From positions 3,307,001 to 3,371,000 of the forward strand of contig NZ_OY760916.1 of the NCBI RefSeq assembly GCF_963664075.1: 64,000 nucleotides of DNA, in the 5' to 3' direction. The notes beneath the pieces were generated by a model, which was not told where the DNA came from, ran no database searches, and saw only the letters and a list, made by a program, of their open reading frames with translations. This DNA comes from an uncultured Desulfobulbus sp. Lineage in GTDB: Bacteria > Desulfobacterota > Desulfobulbia > Desulfobulbales > Desulfobulbaceae. Below are positions 1-9,065 of this stretch, in pieces (positions within the stretch are counted from its first letter, which is position 1; the number at the start of each line of letters is the position of its first letter). The position numbers and the translations under genes were made by a program.

Positions 1-42
1 CAGCCCAACCTGGCCGAAATAAAGCAGCTTGAGCAGCCTTGA
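1..42 (+). CDS. mreC: Partial CDS, probable 3' end of mreC
   Basis: The first 13 codons stay open in frame 1 and stop at TGA 40-42, giving a tail ending ...KQLEQP. A gene directly upstream of mreD and on the same strand is mreC in nearly all rod-shaped bacteria that carry an mre cluster. MreC is the bitopic periplasmic scaffold of the elongasome. Only the tail is visible and this part of MreC is poorly conserved, so the assignment rests on position, not on a motif. The 68-nt gap to mreD is compatible with one operon. Confidence 0.5.
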   Translation, partial: QPNLAEIKQLEQP

Positions 43-110
43 TACTGCCCAGAGCGCAGTTTTACGTTCTTCCCGCAGCCTGACCTACAACTTGGGGGAG
101 CCCTTGAGGC

Positions 111-653
111 ATGATTGTCATTAATTTTATTGTTGTAAGCCTTTTTTTGGTCATAGCCCAGACAACGTTTTTTATGCCCCGGATTGTCTGGCTTTCAGCC
201 CCTGATTTCTATTTTGTCCTGGTCGCCTTTCTGGCATACCGCCTTGAGCTGGTTCACAGCCTGCTCATTCTTTTTCCCCTGGCCTGTTTTCTTGACGTGC
301 TCTGCGGGACGGTTCTTGGAAGTTATGCCTTGATCTGCTTCATTGGCTTTTTTTTATTAAAAACAGCCAATGAAAAATTACCCATCAGAGAACCCCTGTA
401 CCAAATTCCACTTATCGGAGCTGTATATCTGTTGGTGCATTACCTGGTATTCCAGTTGCTCAACTTCTTACAGCCCGAACACCTGGTCCTCTGGTCCTGG
501 CCCCCTATGGGTATACGCACCGTATTTGTGATGGCACTCGCATACCCATTGTTCATCTTCTTTGAAAAAGTGCGCACATTTTCCATCAATAATTTTCTTC
601 CCTGGAACCGCATGCGTCTGCGTACAGATAACCGACGCAGACGGAACGCCTGA
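111..653 (+). CDS. mreD: Rod shape-determining protein MreD
   Basis: A protein of 180 aa made almost wholly of hydrophobic helices (about five membrane segments) with a short basic tail rich in Arg. This size and topology are typical of MreD, the inner-membrane elongasome partner of MreC. The charged/aromatic pattern in the first helices and the Gly-rich segment near residues 60-70 (DVLCGTVLGSYAL) fit the family. It lies between the mreC tail and the PBP2 gene, the standard mreC-mreD-mrdA-rodA order, and ends 35 nt before the next start. MreD has no catalytic motif, so the call depends on topology plus context, but the context is strong. Confidence 0.9.
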   Translation: MIVINFIVVSLFLVIAQTTFFMPRIVWLSAPDFYFVLVAFLAYRLELVHSLLILFPLACFLDVLCGTVLGSYALICFIGFFLLKTANEKLPIREPLYQIPLIGAVYLLVHYLVFQLLNFLQPEHLVLWSWPPMGIRTVFVMALAYPLFIFFEKVRTFSINNFLPWNRMRLRTDNRRRRNA

Positions 654-688
654 AATCCTTTTTTTGATGTTTTCACGAGGCATACCCT

Positions 689-2692
689 GTGGCAAATCTC
701 TACGGCGCCGATAAAAGCCCTATTGGAAAACGAAACCGTCGTCGAACGGAATCATTGATCGACGCGGAAAAGCGGCGAGAAGTACGGAGTACGAGGCTTG
801 CTCCTCGCGACGAAAATGACCTCAGCGGCTACAAGAAAAAAGCTCTGTACAGTTGCATTATTATTATTTTCTTTTTCTCTGTGATCATCACTCGGCTCTG
901 GTTTCTACAAATACAGCAGGGCGAAGCCTTCTCCACCCTGGCAGACAACAATCGGGTTCGTTCCATCGAGATTGCTGCTCCCCGAGGTAATATCTATGAC
1001 CGTGAAGGCAGGGAGCTGGTCACTAATCGCCCCTCCTTCAATGTTGTCTGGATGCGTGAGGACAATAAGATCAATGACGAATGGCTGAAAAACCTAACGC
1101 AGATCCTTGACGAGGATCCCTCTGTCCTTTTGGAAAAAATTCGCAAAATGGCCAACACCCCTGGCCACTTACCAGTACGCCTTGCTGAAGATATTGACTG
1201 GGAGACTGTTGCCCGCATTGAAAACAACAGGATGCACCTCCCTGAAATCAAGATTGAGGTTGTCCCTCTACGTATTTACCACTATGGGAACCTGGCATCC
1301 CACCTAATTGGCTACATGGGCCAAATCAACCAGGCAGAGATTGATAAGGCGGAGAACGATCCTCAAAGTCAGGGGCATTACAAAGGCGGCGATCTCATCG
1401 GCAAAATGGGCCTTGAGCGCTTACGCGAAATTGACCTGCGTGGTGAAAAGGGCCATCAGAACCTGGAGGTCAATGCACTGGGATTTGAGCAGGAGAACCT
1501 CAAAGGCGATGAGCCACTTCCAGGCAACGATATTAAATTGACTCTGGATGTTGAGCTGCAAAAAATCGCCGAGGAAGAAATGGCACTCAACCACTATGCG
1601 GGTGCAGTTGTTGCCATGGAAGCCAACACTGGCCGCATCCTGGTGGCTGTCAGCGCGCCGGAGTTGAATTTGGAAGAATTTGTCGGAGGCATCTCCCATA
1701 AGGCCTGGAACGCGATGCTCAACAATCCGCAGCATCCGCTGGTCAACAAGCTGGTTCAAGGCCAGTACCCCCCCGGTTCCACGTATAAACCGATAACAGC
1801 TTTTGCCGGATTGGCCGAAGGAGTGATTACACCAGAGACCAGCATCTACTGTCCTGGTTTTTATCGTTTTGGCAACCGCATTTATCGTTGCTGGCGCCAT
1901 GTGGGCCATGGAGACGTCACCCTCAAACGTGCTTTGGCCGAATCCTGTGATGTCTATTTTTACCAGACAGGGCAACGGCTTGGTGTTGACCGGTTGGCGC
2001 GCTACGCCAAGATGTTCGGCCTGGGTTCTCGTACTGGCATTGAGATGGAGCATGAAAAGGCTGGCATCGTCCCCTCTACCCAATGGAAGAAAAAACGTTA
2101 CGGCACAAAATGGCACGAGGGAGAGACCCTTTCCGTGGCCATTGGCCAGGGGTATGACCTGACGACCCCCTTACAGATTGCCCAGATGACCACGGTGATT
2201 GCAAACGGAGGCACCCTCTATAAACCCACGCTTGTCGAAGAGATTATTGATCCAGACGGCAAGGTTGTCAGCGAGTTCACCCCAGAAATCACCTCCCGTA
2301 TCACAGGTCAGGGGCAGAACCTCAAACTTATTCGTGAAGGTATGGTGGAAGCGGTCAATGCAAAACGAGGTACCGGAAGCGAGGCGCGTATTGACGTTCC
2401 CGGCCTTCTGGTTGCTGGAAAAACCGGCACTGCCCAGGTTGTGCGTTTGGCTCAATATAGGCATCTGCGAGAGGAAGACATTCCTTATGAGTACCGAGAC
2501 CATGCCTGGTTCACCTGCTTTGCCCCGGCGATCAATCCTGAAATTGTGGTCACAGTATTAGTCGAGCATGGTCTCCATGGAGGATCGGCTTCCGCCCCCA
2601 TTGCTGCAAAAATTCTCAAAAAATACTTTGAAGACCGTATACAGGCTCAGGAAATTGCCAACCAACAGGCAACCTCTGAACTGAGCCACTGA
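689..2692 (+). CDS. mrdA: Penicillin-binding protein 2 (peptidoglycan D,D-transpeptidase)
   Basis: A 667-aa class B PBP that cross-links side-wall peptidoglycan in the periplasm with RodA. A basic cytoplasmic stretch (1-50) is followed by one membrane anchor (about 53-73), the dimerisation/pedestal domain beginning at the AAPRGNIYDREG motif (about 96-107), and the transpeptidase domain. The three active-site motifs are present: S364-TYK with the nucleophile Ser364, SCD at 419-421 (the SxN box in its PBP2 form) and KTGT at 578-581. Start: GTG at 689, eight bases after an ACGAGG ribosome site at 675-680; no ATG gives a comparable N-terminus. It sits 35 nt after mreD and 22 nt before rodA. Confidence 0.96.
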   Translation: MANLYGADKSPIGKRNRRRTESLIDAEKRREVRSTRLAPRDENDLSGYKKKALYSCIIIIFFFSVIITRLWFLQIQQGEAFSTLADNNRVRSIEIAAPRGNIYDREGRELVTNRPSFNVVWMREDNKINDEWLKNLTQILDEDPSVLLEKIRKMANTPGHLPVRLAEDIDWETVARIENNRMHLPEIKIEVVPLRIYHYGNLASHLIGYMGQINQAEIDKAENDPQSQGHYKGGDLIGKMGLERLREIDLRGEKGHQNLEVNALGFEQENLKGDEPLPGNDIKLTLDVELQKIAEEEMALNHYAGAVVAMEANTGRILVAVSAPELNLEEFVGGISHKAWNAMLNNPQHPLVNKLVQGQYPPGSTYKPITAFAGLAEGVITPETSIYCPGFYRFGNRIYRCWRHVGHGDVTLKRALAESCDVYFYQTGQRLGVDRLARYAKMFGLGSRTGIEMEHEKAGIVPSTQWKKKRYGTKWHEGETLSVAIGQGYDLTTPLQIAQMTTVIANGGTLYKPTLVEEIIDPDGKVVSEFTPEITSRITGQGQNLKLIREGMVEAVNAKRGTGSEARIDVPGLLVAGKTGTAQVVRLAQYRHLREEDIPYEYRDHAWFTCFAPAINPEIVVTVLVEHGLHGGSASAPIAAKILKKYFEDRIQAQEIANQQATSELSH

Positions 2693-2714
2693 TGAGCCAC
2701 GCACAGCCTAAGAG

Positions 2715-3845
2715 ATGATCATGCTTCAATTTGACCGACGCCTTCTACAACATTTTGATTGGGTCATGCTGCTCATGCTGCTTTTGGTGGGCTCCATGGC
2801 ATTGACCAACCTCTACAGCTCCACTTATATAACTGAGATTGGTCCCTCTTCGACCTTTTACAAACAGGGTTTTTTTTATGCAGTAGGCATGGCACTGATC
2901 TTTATATTGTTGGTGATTGATTACCACCGTATCGCCAAGCTGGGCTACGCGCTCTACGGGATTATCCTTATCCTGCTCACCTATACCTTGTTTTTTGTGA
3001 AAGCCATTGCTGGGTCACAGCGCTGGATAGACCTGGGCTTTTTCAACCTGCAGCCATCTGAGCCAGCCAAACTGATCTTGATCCTGGTGCTGGCTTCCTG
3101 TTACGCCACCACAAACGTCTCCGGAGGCTACCGACTGCGCGACCTGCTCAAGCCAGTCCTGTTGACGGTCTTGCCCTTTGTCCTCATTCTCAAGCAGCCT
3201 GATTTGGGCACAGCTTTGATCTGTGCGATTATTTTTGTTTCAATGACGCTCTATGTCCGCCTGCGCTGGTCCACTCTGGCCTTGTTGACCGGAGCAGGAG
3301 TCAGCTGTGCCTTTATAGGCTGGAAATTTCTGTTAAAGGATTATCAGCGCAAGCGGATTGAAACCTTTCTCAATCCTGAAGCCGATCCTATGAACCATGG
3401 ATACCAGATTCTGCAGTCAAAAATAGCGGTGGGGAGTGGCAAGGTCTTTGGAAAGGGGTTTATGGAAGGCACCCAAGGGCATCTCCATTTTCTTCCGGAA
3501 CGGCATACGGACTTCGCTTTTTCCGTATGGGGAGAGGAGTGGGGTTTTGCAGGCTCTCTTTTTTTCCTCAGCTGCTATTTTTTCATGCTGGTCTGGGGGC
3601 TGAATGTGGCAATGTCAGCTAAAGACAAGTTTGGCTCAATCCTGGCCTTTGGATGCACCATGCTCATCTTTTGGCAGGCGGTAATCAATCTCTTTATGAT
3701 TATGGGCTTTCTTCCAGTGGTCGGTGTCCCCTTGCCCCTCTTCAGCTATGGCGGCTCCTCCCTGCTCACCAACCTGCTTGCAATTGGCGTTATCATGAAT
3801 GTCCGTATGCGGAGCTTTACTCCGGACACCTCCAGCAATGTGTAA
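2715..3845 (+). CDS. rodA: Peptidoglycan glycosyltransferase RodA (SEDS family)
   Basis: A 376-aa SEDS protein with about ten membrane helices. RodA polymerises lipid II into glycan strands for side-wall growth and works with the PBP2 encoded just upstream. Family signatures are present: GSQRWIDLGFFNLQPSEPAK in the first third, the LPERHTDF motif containing the essential Asp (Asp266 here), and the C-terminal PLPLFSYGGSS signature. The length is normal. ATG 2715 is followed two codons later by a second ATG at 2721; either could be used. It is the last gene of the elongasome operon and faces hemH head-to-tail across 44 nt. An 8-bp inverted repeat (3849-3856/3876-3883) lies in the gap but has no T-run. 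Confidence 0.96.
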   Translation: MIMLQFDRRLLQHFDWVMLLMLLLVGSMALTNLYSSTYITEIGPSSTFYKQGFFYAVGMALIFILLVIDYHRIAKLGYALYGIILILLTYTLFFVKAIAGSQRWIDLGFFNLQPSEPAKLILILVLASCYATTNVSGGYRLRDLLKPVLLTVLPFVLILKQPDLGTALICAIIFVSMTLYVRLRWSTLALLTGAGVSCAFIGWKFLLKDYQRKRIETFLNPEADPMNHGYQILQSKIAVGSGKVFGKGFMEGTQGHLHFLPERHTDFAFSVWGEEWGFAGSLFFLSCYFFMLVWGLNVAMSAKDKFGSILAFGCTMLIFWQAVINLFMIMGFLPVVGVPLPLFSYGGSSLLTNLLAIGVIMNVRMRSFTPDTSSNV

Positions 3846-3889
3846 ACATCAGGTGCACACTCCTCAAAGCAATGCGCACCTGAGATGGG

Positions 3890-4846
3890 TCAACCGCAGC
3901 GCTGCACCACCAACGAAGCCAGTCCAGCAATAAACTGAGGATCAGCATTCAGCGCTCTGGTGAGTCCAAAGCCCAGACCTAATTTCTCGGCAAGCTGTCG
4001 ATATTCGATGTCGATTTCATACAAGGTCTCCACATGGTCGGAGACAAAGGAAAGAGGCACAACCAGGATATTTTTTTTGCCCTCAAAAGCCAGCCGCTCA
4101 ATGACCTCGGGCAAAGCTGGCCCCAGCCACTCCACAGGCCCGCTGCGACTCTGATAACAGAGAGCCCCCTGCACCTTAGTTTGGGCCTCGAGAGCTGCAA
4201 TGGTCTGCTTCAGATGGTCAACATAGGGATCGCCCTCTTCAATGAACTGGACCGGCAAACTGTGCGCCGAATACACCAGTTCAACTCCTTCACCGGCAAA
4301 GGAATCTATCCCCTCCTTAACGCGTCTGGCCAGTGCATCGATAAATTCTGCCTGTTCTGGCCAGGCGTCGATCACATCAAGCGGCAGCTGGAACCTCATT
4401 CGTTGCATCTGCTCCTTCAGATCAGCCACTGACGAACCTGTGGTTGCAATGGAATAATGTGGATAGAGCGGTAGGGCAATCAAACGGTCGACCCCGGCCT
4501 TTTGCATCTGCTCTAGCGCCTCGCCCGCAAATGGATGCCAATAACGCATACAGGATCGAACAATGAAGGCCCCCTCAGGAGCAAGAGCATGCTCCAGGGC
4601 ACAGGCCTGCTCATCGGTCTTGGCCCGAATCGGGGACCCTCCACCAATTTTCTCGTAATTCGCCCTGCTTTTCGGGGCACGACGGGTGGCAATGATACGG
4701 GCAATAATTTTCTGCATAAACGGCGGGCCAAGCCGAATAATGTCTCGATCAGAAAACAAATTCAGCAAAAAAGGTCGCACGTCTTCCAGTCGCTCCGGAC
4801 CACCGAGATTCAACAGTAAAACACCTATTTTCTCTTGCGTATTCAT
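3890..4846 (-). CDS. hemH: Ferrochelatase
   Basis: Inserts Fe2+ into a porphyrin ring in the last or penultimate step of haem synthesis. The 318-aa protein opens with the family signature GVLLLNLGGPERLEDVRPFL and carries YSAHSLP with the catalytic His195, plus the NYEKIGGGSPI segment near residue 65. The length is normal for bacterial HemH. I chose ATG 4846 rather than an in-frame ATG at 4918: 4846 has AGCAGGG seven bases upstream and puts the conserved start at residue 7, whereas the longer form adds an unconserved leader without a ribosome site. It lies alone, convergent with rodA. The sequence alone does not show whether it uses protoporphyrin or coproporphyrin. Confidence 0.94.
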   Translation of the reverse strand: MNTQEKIGVLLLNLGGPERLEDVRPFLLNLFSDRDIIRLGPPFMQKIIARIIATRRAPKSRANYEKIGGGSPIRAKTDEQACALEHALAPEGAFIVRSCMRYWHPFAGEALEQMQKAGVDRLIALPLYPHYSIATTGSSVADLKEQMQRMRFQLPLDVIDAWPEQAEFIDALARRVKEGIDSFAGEGVELVYSAHSLPVQFIEEGDPYVDHLKQTIAALEAQTKVQGALCYQSRSGPVEWLGPALPEVIERLAFEGKKNILVVPLSFVSDHVETLYEIDIEYRQLAEKLGLGFGLTRALNADPQFIAGLASLVVQRCG

Positions 4847-5117
4847 ATTGTTACCCTGCTCTCTCACTAAAATTAACAGGAAGAAACACCCTGCCCCCTT
4901 GATTTCCAGTTCAGGCAATGCCTATAATTGAGTCATGTTCAAGCGGTTTCCTTTCCCCAACAGTATCTCAGTGAGCCCCCTGCTCACATTTTTCCCAGAA
5001 CCAACGCTATCGGCTTGCGCAGGCAGAGCATTAATCCGAAAAACCTCCAGGAAATCGCTACCTGTTTCATAGGGAGCGGCATAGGGTCGCTGCCGCCGTT
5101 CACATCGGAGGATGTAT

Positions 5118-5660
5118 ATGGAATTGAAAATCGAGGCCAAAAATCTTGACATACGAAAGAGCTGGCAGGAAAAGATTGAGGAAGAGCGAAATCGGCTCAT
5201 CCGCCATTATGCGAATTTCGTCCTCCATTTACGCGTAACTATTGAGGCAACACCGGGGTATAAAGAAGGGGGTCATGAGATCCGTCTGGTTGCTTCAGTT
5301 CCTAACGATACGGTCGCAGTCAAACGCTGGGGTGAAAATGTCCGCAGCCTGCTGACCGAGTCTTTTGATGTTTTAAATAAACAACTCAAAGAAATCGTTA
5401 AAAAGAAACAAAAACATAAATCAGATAAAATTGCATCTGCGATCGTCACCGACCAGAATTCAGGTATTGTCCGCAAAATTGTCCCGGCGGAATCCTATGG
5501 TTTCATCGTTACCCACGATCAAATAGATGTATTTTTCCATGCAAACTCACTCAAAGACGTTGCCCTGGGCGATCTCACCGAGGGTGACAATGTTCTATTC
5601 TCCATGGAAGAGGGGGAGCAAGGGCTCCAGGCGACCTGGGTGCGGCTTGAAGCCGCGTAA
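5118..5660 (+). CDS. S30AE (HPF/RaiA-type) domain fused to a cold-shock domain
   Basis: A 180-aa protein with two domains. Residues 1-95 match the S30AE ribosome-hibernation fold (MELKIEAKNLDI start, helix-strand pattern, basic helix ending KKKQKHK). Residues 115-180 form a cold-shock OB fold with RNP1-like ESYGFI and RNP2-like DVFFHANSL. HPF/RaiA proteins bind the 30S decoding centre of resting ribosomes; cold-shock domains bind single-stranded RNA or DNA. The fusion suggests a factor that contacts ribosomes and nucleic acid, but this is inference. Start: GGAGG at 5107-5111 is six bases before ATG 5118; the ATG at 5112 overlaps that site and is too close. A strong terminator follows, so it is probably monocistronic. 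Confidence 0.85.
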   Translation: MELKIEAKNLDIRKSWQEKIEEERNRLIRHYANFVLHLRVTIEATPGYKEGGHEIRLVASVPNDTVAVKRWGENVRSLLTESFDVLNKQLKEIVKKKQKHKSDKIASAIVTDQNSGIVRKIVPAESYGFIVTHDQIDVFFHANSLKDVALGDLTEGDNVLFSMEEGEQGLQATWVRLEAA

Positions 5661-5710
5661 TTCCACGCGTATTCCTGTGAGCTGAGCCAATGTGCTCAGC
5701 TTCTCCACGA

Positions 5711-5736
5711 CCCTGCCTGCGGGCAGGGTTTTTTTT
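5711..5736 (+). terminator. Rho-independent terminator
   Basis: CCCTGCC (5711-5717), loop TGCG, GGCAGGG (5722-5728), then eight T from 5729. It ends the S30AE/cold-shock gene. Confidence 0.9.
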
Positions 5737-5908
5737 GCCCTTTTGCCCTCCCCGTTTATTCTTCTGCTTGCATGTCCCCTGCTCCTGAAAATTATCCTTG
5801 GTCTGCTCCGCTGCAGTGTGTACAAAGACAGGGACATTATTGTGCAACCCGCGGTCTTGGCTGCAGTTGCCCGCCCATCCACCGAAGACCTACGTGCCAA
5901 ATACGCCC

Positions 5909-8593
5909 ATGACCCAGCCTGAACTCTACCTGATTGACGGAAGCGCCTATATTTACAGAGCTTACCACGCCATCAAGCCACTCTCAAACTCCCAAGGATT
6001 ACCGACGCATGCGGTCTTTGGCTTTATCTCTATCCTGCGACGGCTGATCAACGAGCGGACTCCCAAGTATCTGGCCATTGCCTTTGACACCAGAGGTCCT
6101 GTTTTCCGTCACCGCCTCTATGAACAGTACAAGGCTAACCGACCGCCTATGCCCGAAGACCTTGCAGCACAGATTCCCTATATTCATAAACTGGTCGAGG
6201 CGTACCGCATCGCCAACCTGGAAGACGATGACCAAGAAGCCGACGATATGATAGCATCAGCCACCAGAAAGATGGTTGACCAGGGCTATAAGGTTATCGT
6301 TGTTTCCGGGGACAAGGATCTTCTCCAGCTGGTCGGCCCCAACGTCAGCCTCTGGGATCCGATGAACAACCGTCTGATGGACGAGGCAGCAGTTCAAGAA
6401 AAATACGGCCTGCCACCGTCACAGCTGCTGGATTACTTCGCCCTCACTGGTGATAGCGCAGATAATATCCCCGGCGTTCCTGGAGTTGGCCCCAAAACCG
6501 CCCAAAAATTCATCAGTGAATACGCAAGCCTGGAAGGATTATACGCGGCGGCTGATCAACTTAAAAAGACCAAGACCAATCTTCGGGTTCTGGAAAATAA
6601 AGCCCAGGCCTTTCTCTCCCGCGATCTGGTTCGACTCAATGAATCTGTTACCGTTCCCGTGGATATCGATCACTACCTTTACCAGGAGCCAGATGGAACA
6701 CGTTTACGTGAGCTGCTGACCGAGCTAGAATTTCACTCGCTGATCCAGGAAGAAAACACCGCAAGCAAGGTCGACACGGCAGATTTTCACCTGGTACAGG
6801 ACCAGGATGCCCTGAACGCTCTAGTCACTCGGCTTGCTCAGACAAATCTCTTTGCTCTGGATACAGAAACAGATTCCCTCGATGTTTTCAGCGCCAACCT
6901 TGTGGGGGTATCGATTGCTCTTGAGGATGGTGAGGCCTGGTACATTCCCTGTGGTCATCGCAACGAAGAGGGCATCCTGGTGGACGGGCAACTGAGCCTG
7001 GATGCAATAGTGGGTGCGCTCACTCCTGCCTTCACCCAATCTTCCGCCGTAAAGATCGGACATAATCTAAAATTTGACCTTGCCATCCTCGCGGCCCCTC
7101 AAAATGGCGGCACCCAACTTTCCGGGCCACTCTACGACACCATGATCGGCGCCTGGCTGCTGGATGCCGATCGGCGCACGTATAAACTCGATGATCTCTG
7201 TCTGGAAATTGGTTTGAAGATGACCTCATTTGCCGAGGTCACGGGCAACGATAAAAAAGCGGACGCTTTTTGTCGAGTTGCCCTTGAAGCCGCAGCTGCC
7301 TATAGCTGCGAGGACGTCTTTGCTGCTATCCAGCTTTACAGGCATCAAAAACCACAGCTGGCAGAAATCGAGCTTGAGAGCCTGATGACTGAGGTTGAAG
7401 GCCCGCTGATCCCAGTCCTGCAAGCCATGGAAAACGTGGGCATTCTGGTGGATGGTGACCAGCTCCAACAACTCTCCCTGGAATTTGGGCAGCGACTCGA
7501 AGCCTTTGAGCGTTCCATCTATGCCAGCGCCGGCACCGAATTTAATATCAACTCCCCTAAGCAACTTGGTGAGATTCTTTTTGAGCGACTGCATCTCCCC
7601 AAAGGACGAAAAACGAAAACCGGCTGGTCCACGGATGTCAAAGTACTTGAACGTCTCAGCAAGGATCACGAGCTACCGTCCCTCATTCTTCAGTACCGCA
7701 ACCTGGCCAAACTGAAATCCACCTATGTCGACAAACTGGCCAGCCTGCAAAACCCGCTTACAGGTCGAGTTCACACCTCATTTAATCAATGCGGGACTGC
7801 GACCGGACGCCTGAGCTCCAGCAACCCCAATCTGCAAAATATACCCATTCGCACTGAAGAGGGACGACGAATCCGCTCGACCTTTGTTGCAGCTCCAGGC
7901 TGTTCGCTACTGGCGGCGGATTATTCGCAAATCGATCTTCGGGTTATGGCCCATTACAGCCAAGACGCTGCACTGACGACTGCATTTCAAAACGGCCAGG
8001 ATATTCATCGACGCACAGCAGCTGAGATATTTTTTGTGGCACCCGAACTAGTCACAGCCGAGATGCGGCGAGTCGCCAAGACCATTAATTTTGGCATTGT
8101 CTATGGTATGTCCGCTTTTGGTCTTTCCAGCCAGCTGGAGATCAGCCGTAAAGAGGCACAAACCTTTATTGATCGTTACTTCGCACATTTTTCCGGAATC
8201 AAGGAGTTCATGGAATCAACTGTCGCTCAAGCAAAACAGGATGGATTTGTCACCACCCTATTAGGACACCGACGCTCCCTGCCAGATATCTCAAGCAGCA
8301 ACCGCATGCAGCGTGAGTTTGCCGAGCGCACGGCGATCAATACTCCAATCCAGGGAACAGCGTCAGATATTATCAAGCTTGCCATGTTACGTATTCACAA
8401 GGAACTTCTGCAACTTGAATTACAATCCCGTATGCTGCTTCAGATTCATGATGAGCTTGTGCTCGAAGTTCCTGACCATGAAATAGAGCTGGTCACCCAA
8501 CTCCTCAAAGAACATATGGAGTCTGCCATGACTCTACGAGTCCCCCTGGTCGTTCATCTCAGCTGCAGCCAAAGCCTGGAAAAAGAAGAATAG
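5909..8593 (+). CDS. polA: DNA polymerase I
   Basis: An 894-aa repair and Okazaki-fragment polymerase with all three classical domains. The N-terminal 5'-3' exonuclease starts LYLIDGSAYIYRAYHAI. The 3'-5' proofreading domain keeps its acidic residues: DTETD near 318, then GHNLKFDLAIL and YSCEDVFAAI. The polymerase shows motif A (DYSQIDLR, about 671), motif B (RRVAKTINFGIVYG, about 720) and motif C (QIHDELV, about 846). It should therefore be proofreading-competent, unlike the Taq-type enzyme. An in-frame ATG at 5798 would add 37 Cys/Pro-rich residues with no homology, so I take ATG 5909, where the family normally starts. The ribosome site is weak (GAAGAC). Confidence 0.96.
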   Translation: MTQPELYLIDGSAYIYRAYHAIKPLSNSQGLPTHAVFGFISILRRLINERTPKYLAIAFDTRGPVFRHRLYEQYKANRPPMPEDLAAQIPYIHKLVEAYRIANLEDDDQEADDMIASATRKMVDQGYKVIVVSGDKDLLQLVGPNVSLWDPMNNRLMDEAAVQEKYGLPPSQLLDYFALTGDSADNIPGVPGVGPKTAQKFISEYASLEGLYAAADQLKKTKTNLRVLENKAQAFLSRDLVRLNESVTVPVDIDHYLYQEPDGTRLRELLTELEFHSLIQEENTASKVDTADFHLVQDQDALNALVTRLAQTNLFALDTETDSLDVFSANLVGVSIALEDGEAWYIPCGHRNEEGILVDGQLSLDAIVGALTPAFTQSSAVKIGHNLKFDLAILAAPQNGGTQLSGPLYDTMIGAWLLDADRRTYKLDDLCLEIGLKMTSFAEVTGNDKKADAFCRVALEAAAAYSCEDVFAAIQLYRHQKPQLAEIELESLMTEVEGPLIPVLQAMENVGILVDGDQLQQLSLEFGQRLEAFERSIYASAGTEFNINSPKQLGEILFERLHLPKGRKTKTGWSTDVKVLERLSKDHELPSLILQYRNLAKLKSTYVDKLASLQNPLTGRVHTSFNQCGTATGRLSSSNPNLQNIPIRTEEGRRIRSTFVAAPGCSLLAADYSQIDLRVMAHYSQDAALTTAFQNGQDIHRRTAAEIFFVAPELVTAEMRRVAKTINFGIVYGMSAFGLSSQLEISRKEAQTFIDRYFAHFSGIKEFMESTVAQAKQDGFVTTLLGHRRSLPDISSSNRMQREFAERTAINTPIQGTASDIIKLAMLRIHKELLQLELQSRMLLQIHDELVLEVPDHEIELVTQLLKEHMESAMTLRVPLVVHLSCSQSLEKEE

Positions 8594-8917
8594 AGAGAAC
8601 ATGCTGCTTGCCTTCAAGAGAAATGCTTCCCCGGGATACGCCCCCCGGGGACAACCCGAACAACCAATTAAAAATAAATAACAAATCATCAAATCGAACA
8701 GAGAGGATATTGTTCAACAAGACAGACCTATTGCTCTCGGTAAAACTCGGAAACCGCCCCACGTCAACTCCATTTTTCCGGAAAACAAAAGAACAAAATC
8801 GTACATAAACATCATAATTCCCCTTCCGTTCTACCTCTTTTCCGCACAACAACTCGCCACAATAGGCATATTAATTGCTAGAACAATAGCAACTGTTTGA
8901 GTTAAGGAGGGTCTGTT
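8594..8917. other. Intergenic region between polA and a 40-codon ORF
   Basis: No gene supported. It holds an 8-bp GC hairpin (TCCCCGGG 8628-8635 / CCCGGGGA 8644-8651) without a T-run, possibly a weak polA terminator. A strong ribosome site, AAGGAGGG at 8904-8911, lies at the right edge and serves the small ORF. The rest is AT-rich and should contain that ORF's promoter. Confidence 0.6.
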
Positions 8918-9040
8918 ATGAGTACGAGAGAAGCTATTCGAATTTTGATGTTAAGTCCGATCTATTTTCGATTGCGCCCGATGCAACGCTGGCAGCTGAT
9001 TCAAGAATACTGTAGGCAATTTGCTGCCTGTAAACAATAA
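8918..9040 (+). CDS. Small ORF, 40 aa, unknown function
   Basis: ATG 8918 to TAA 9038-9040, encoding 40 residues that begin MSTREAIRILMLSPIYFRL and end CRQFAACKQ. It has a near-perfect AAGGAGGG ribosome site six bases before the ATG, better than most large genes here, which is the main reason to call it. The peptide is basic and amphipathic (short hydrophobic run IRILMLSPIYF, two Cys, several Arg/Gln) and has no cleavable signal. It lies 25 nt upstream of a PilZ gene on the same strand and may be cotranscribed with it. I cannot assign a function; similar short REAIRILxLSP peptides may exist in related bacteria, but I could not check this. Confidence 0.6.
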   Translation: MSTREAIRILMLSPIYFRLRPMQRWQLIQEYCRQFAACKQ

Positions 9041-9065
9041 GCTCGAAAGAATTTGAACCATCCTA

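Noticed and set aside
1421..2116. 231-aa minus-strand ORF
   Set aside because: Antisense to mrdA, which has all three transpeptidase motifs.
4922..5200. 92-aa minus-strand ORF between hemH and the S30AE gene
   Set aside because: It overlaps the start of the well-supported S30AE/cold-shock gene antisense and lacks a ribosome site.
8559..8852. 97-aa minus-strand ORF downstream of polA
   Set aside because: Overlaps the polA 3' end and a GC hairpin; no ribosome site; Ser/Phe-rich random-looking sequence.
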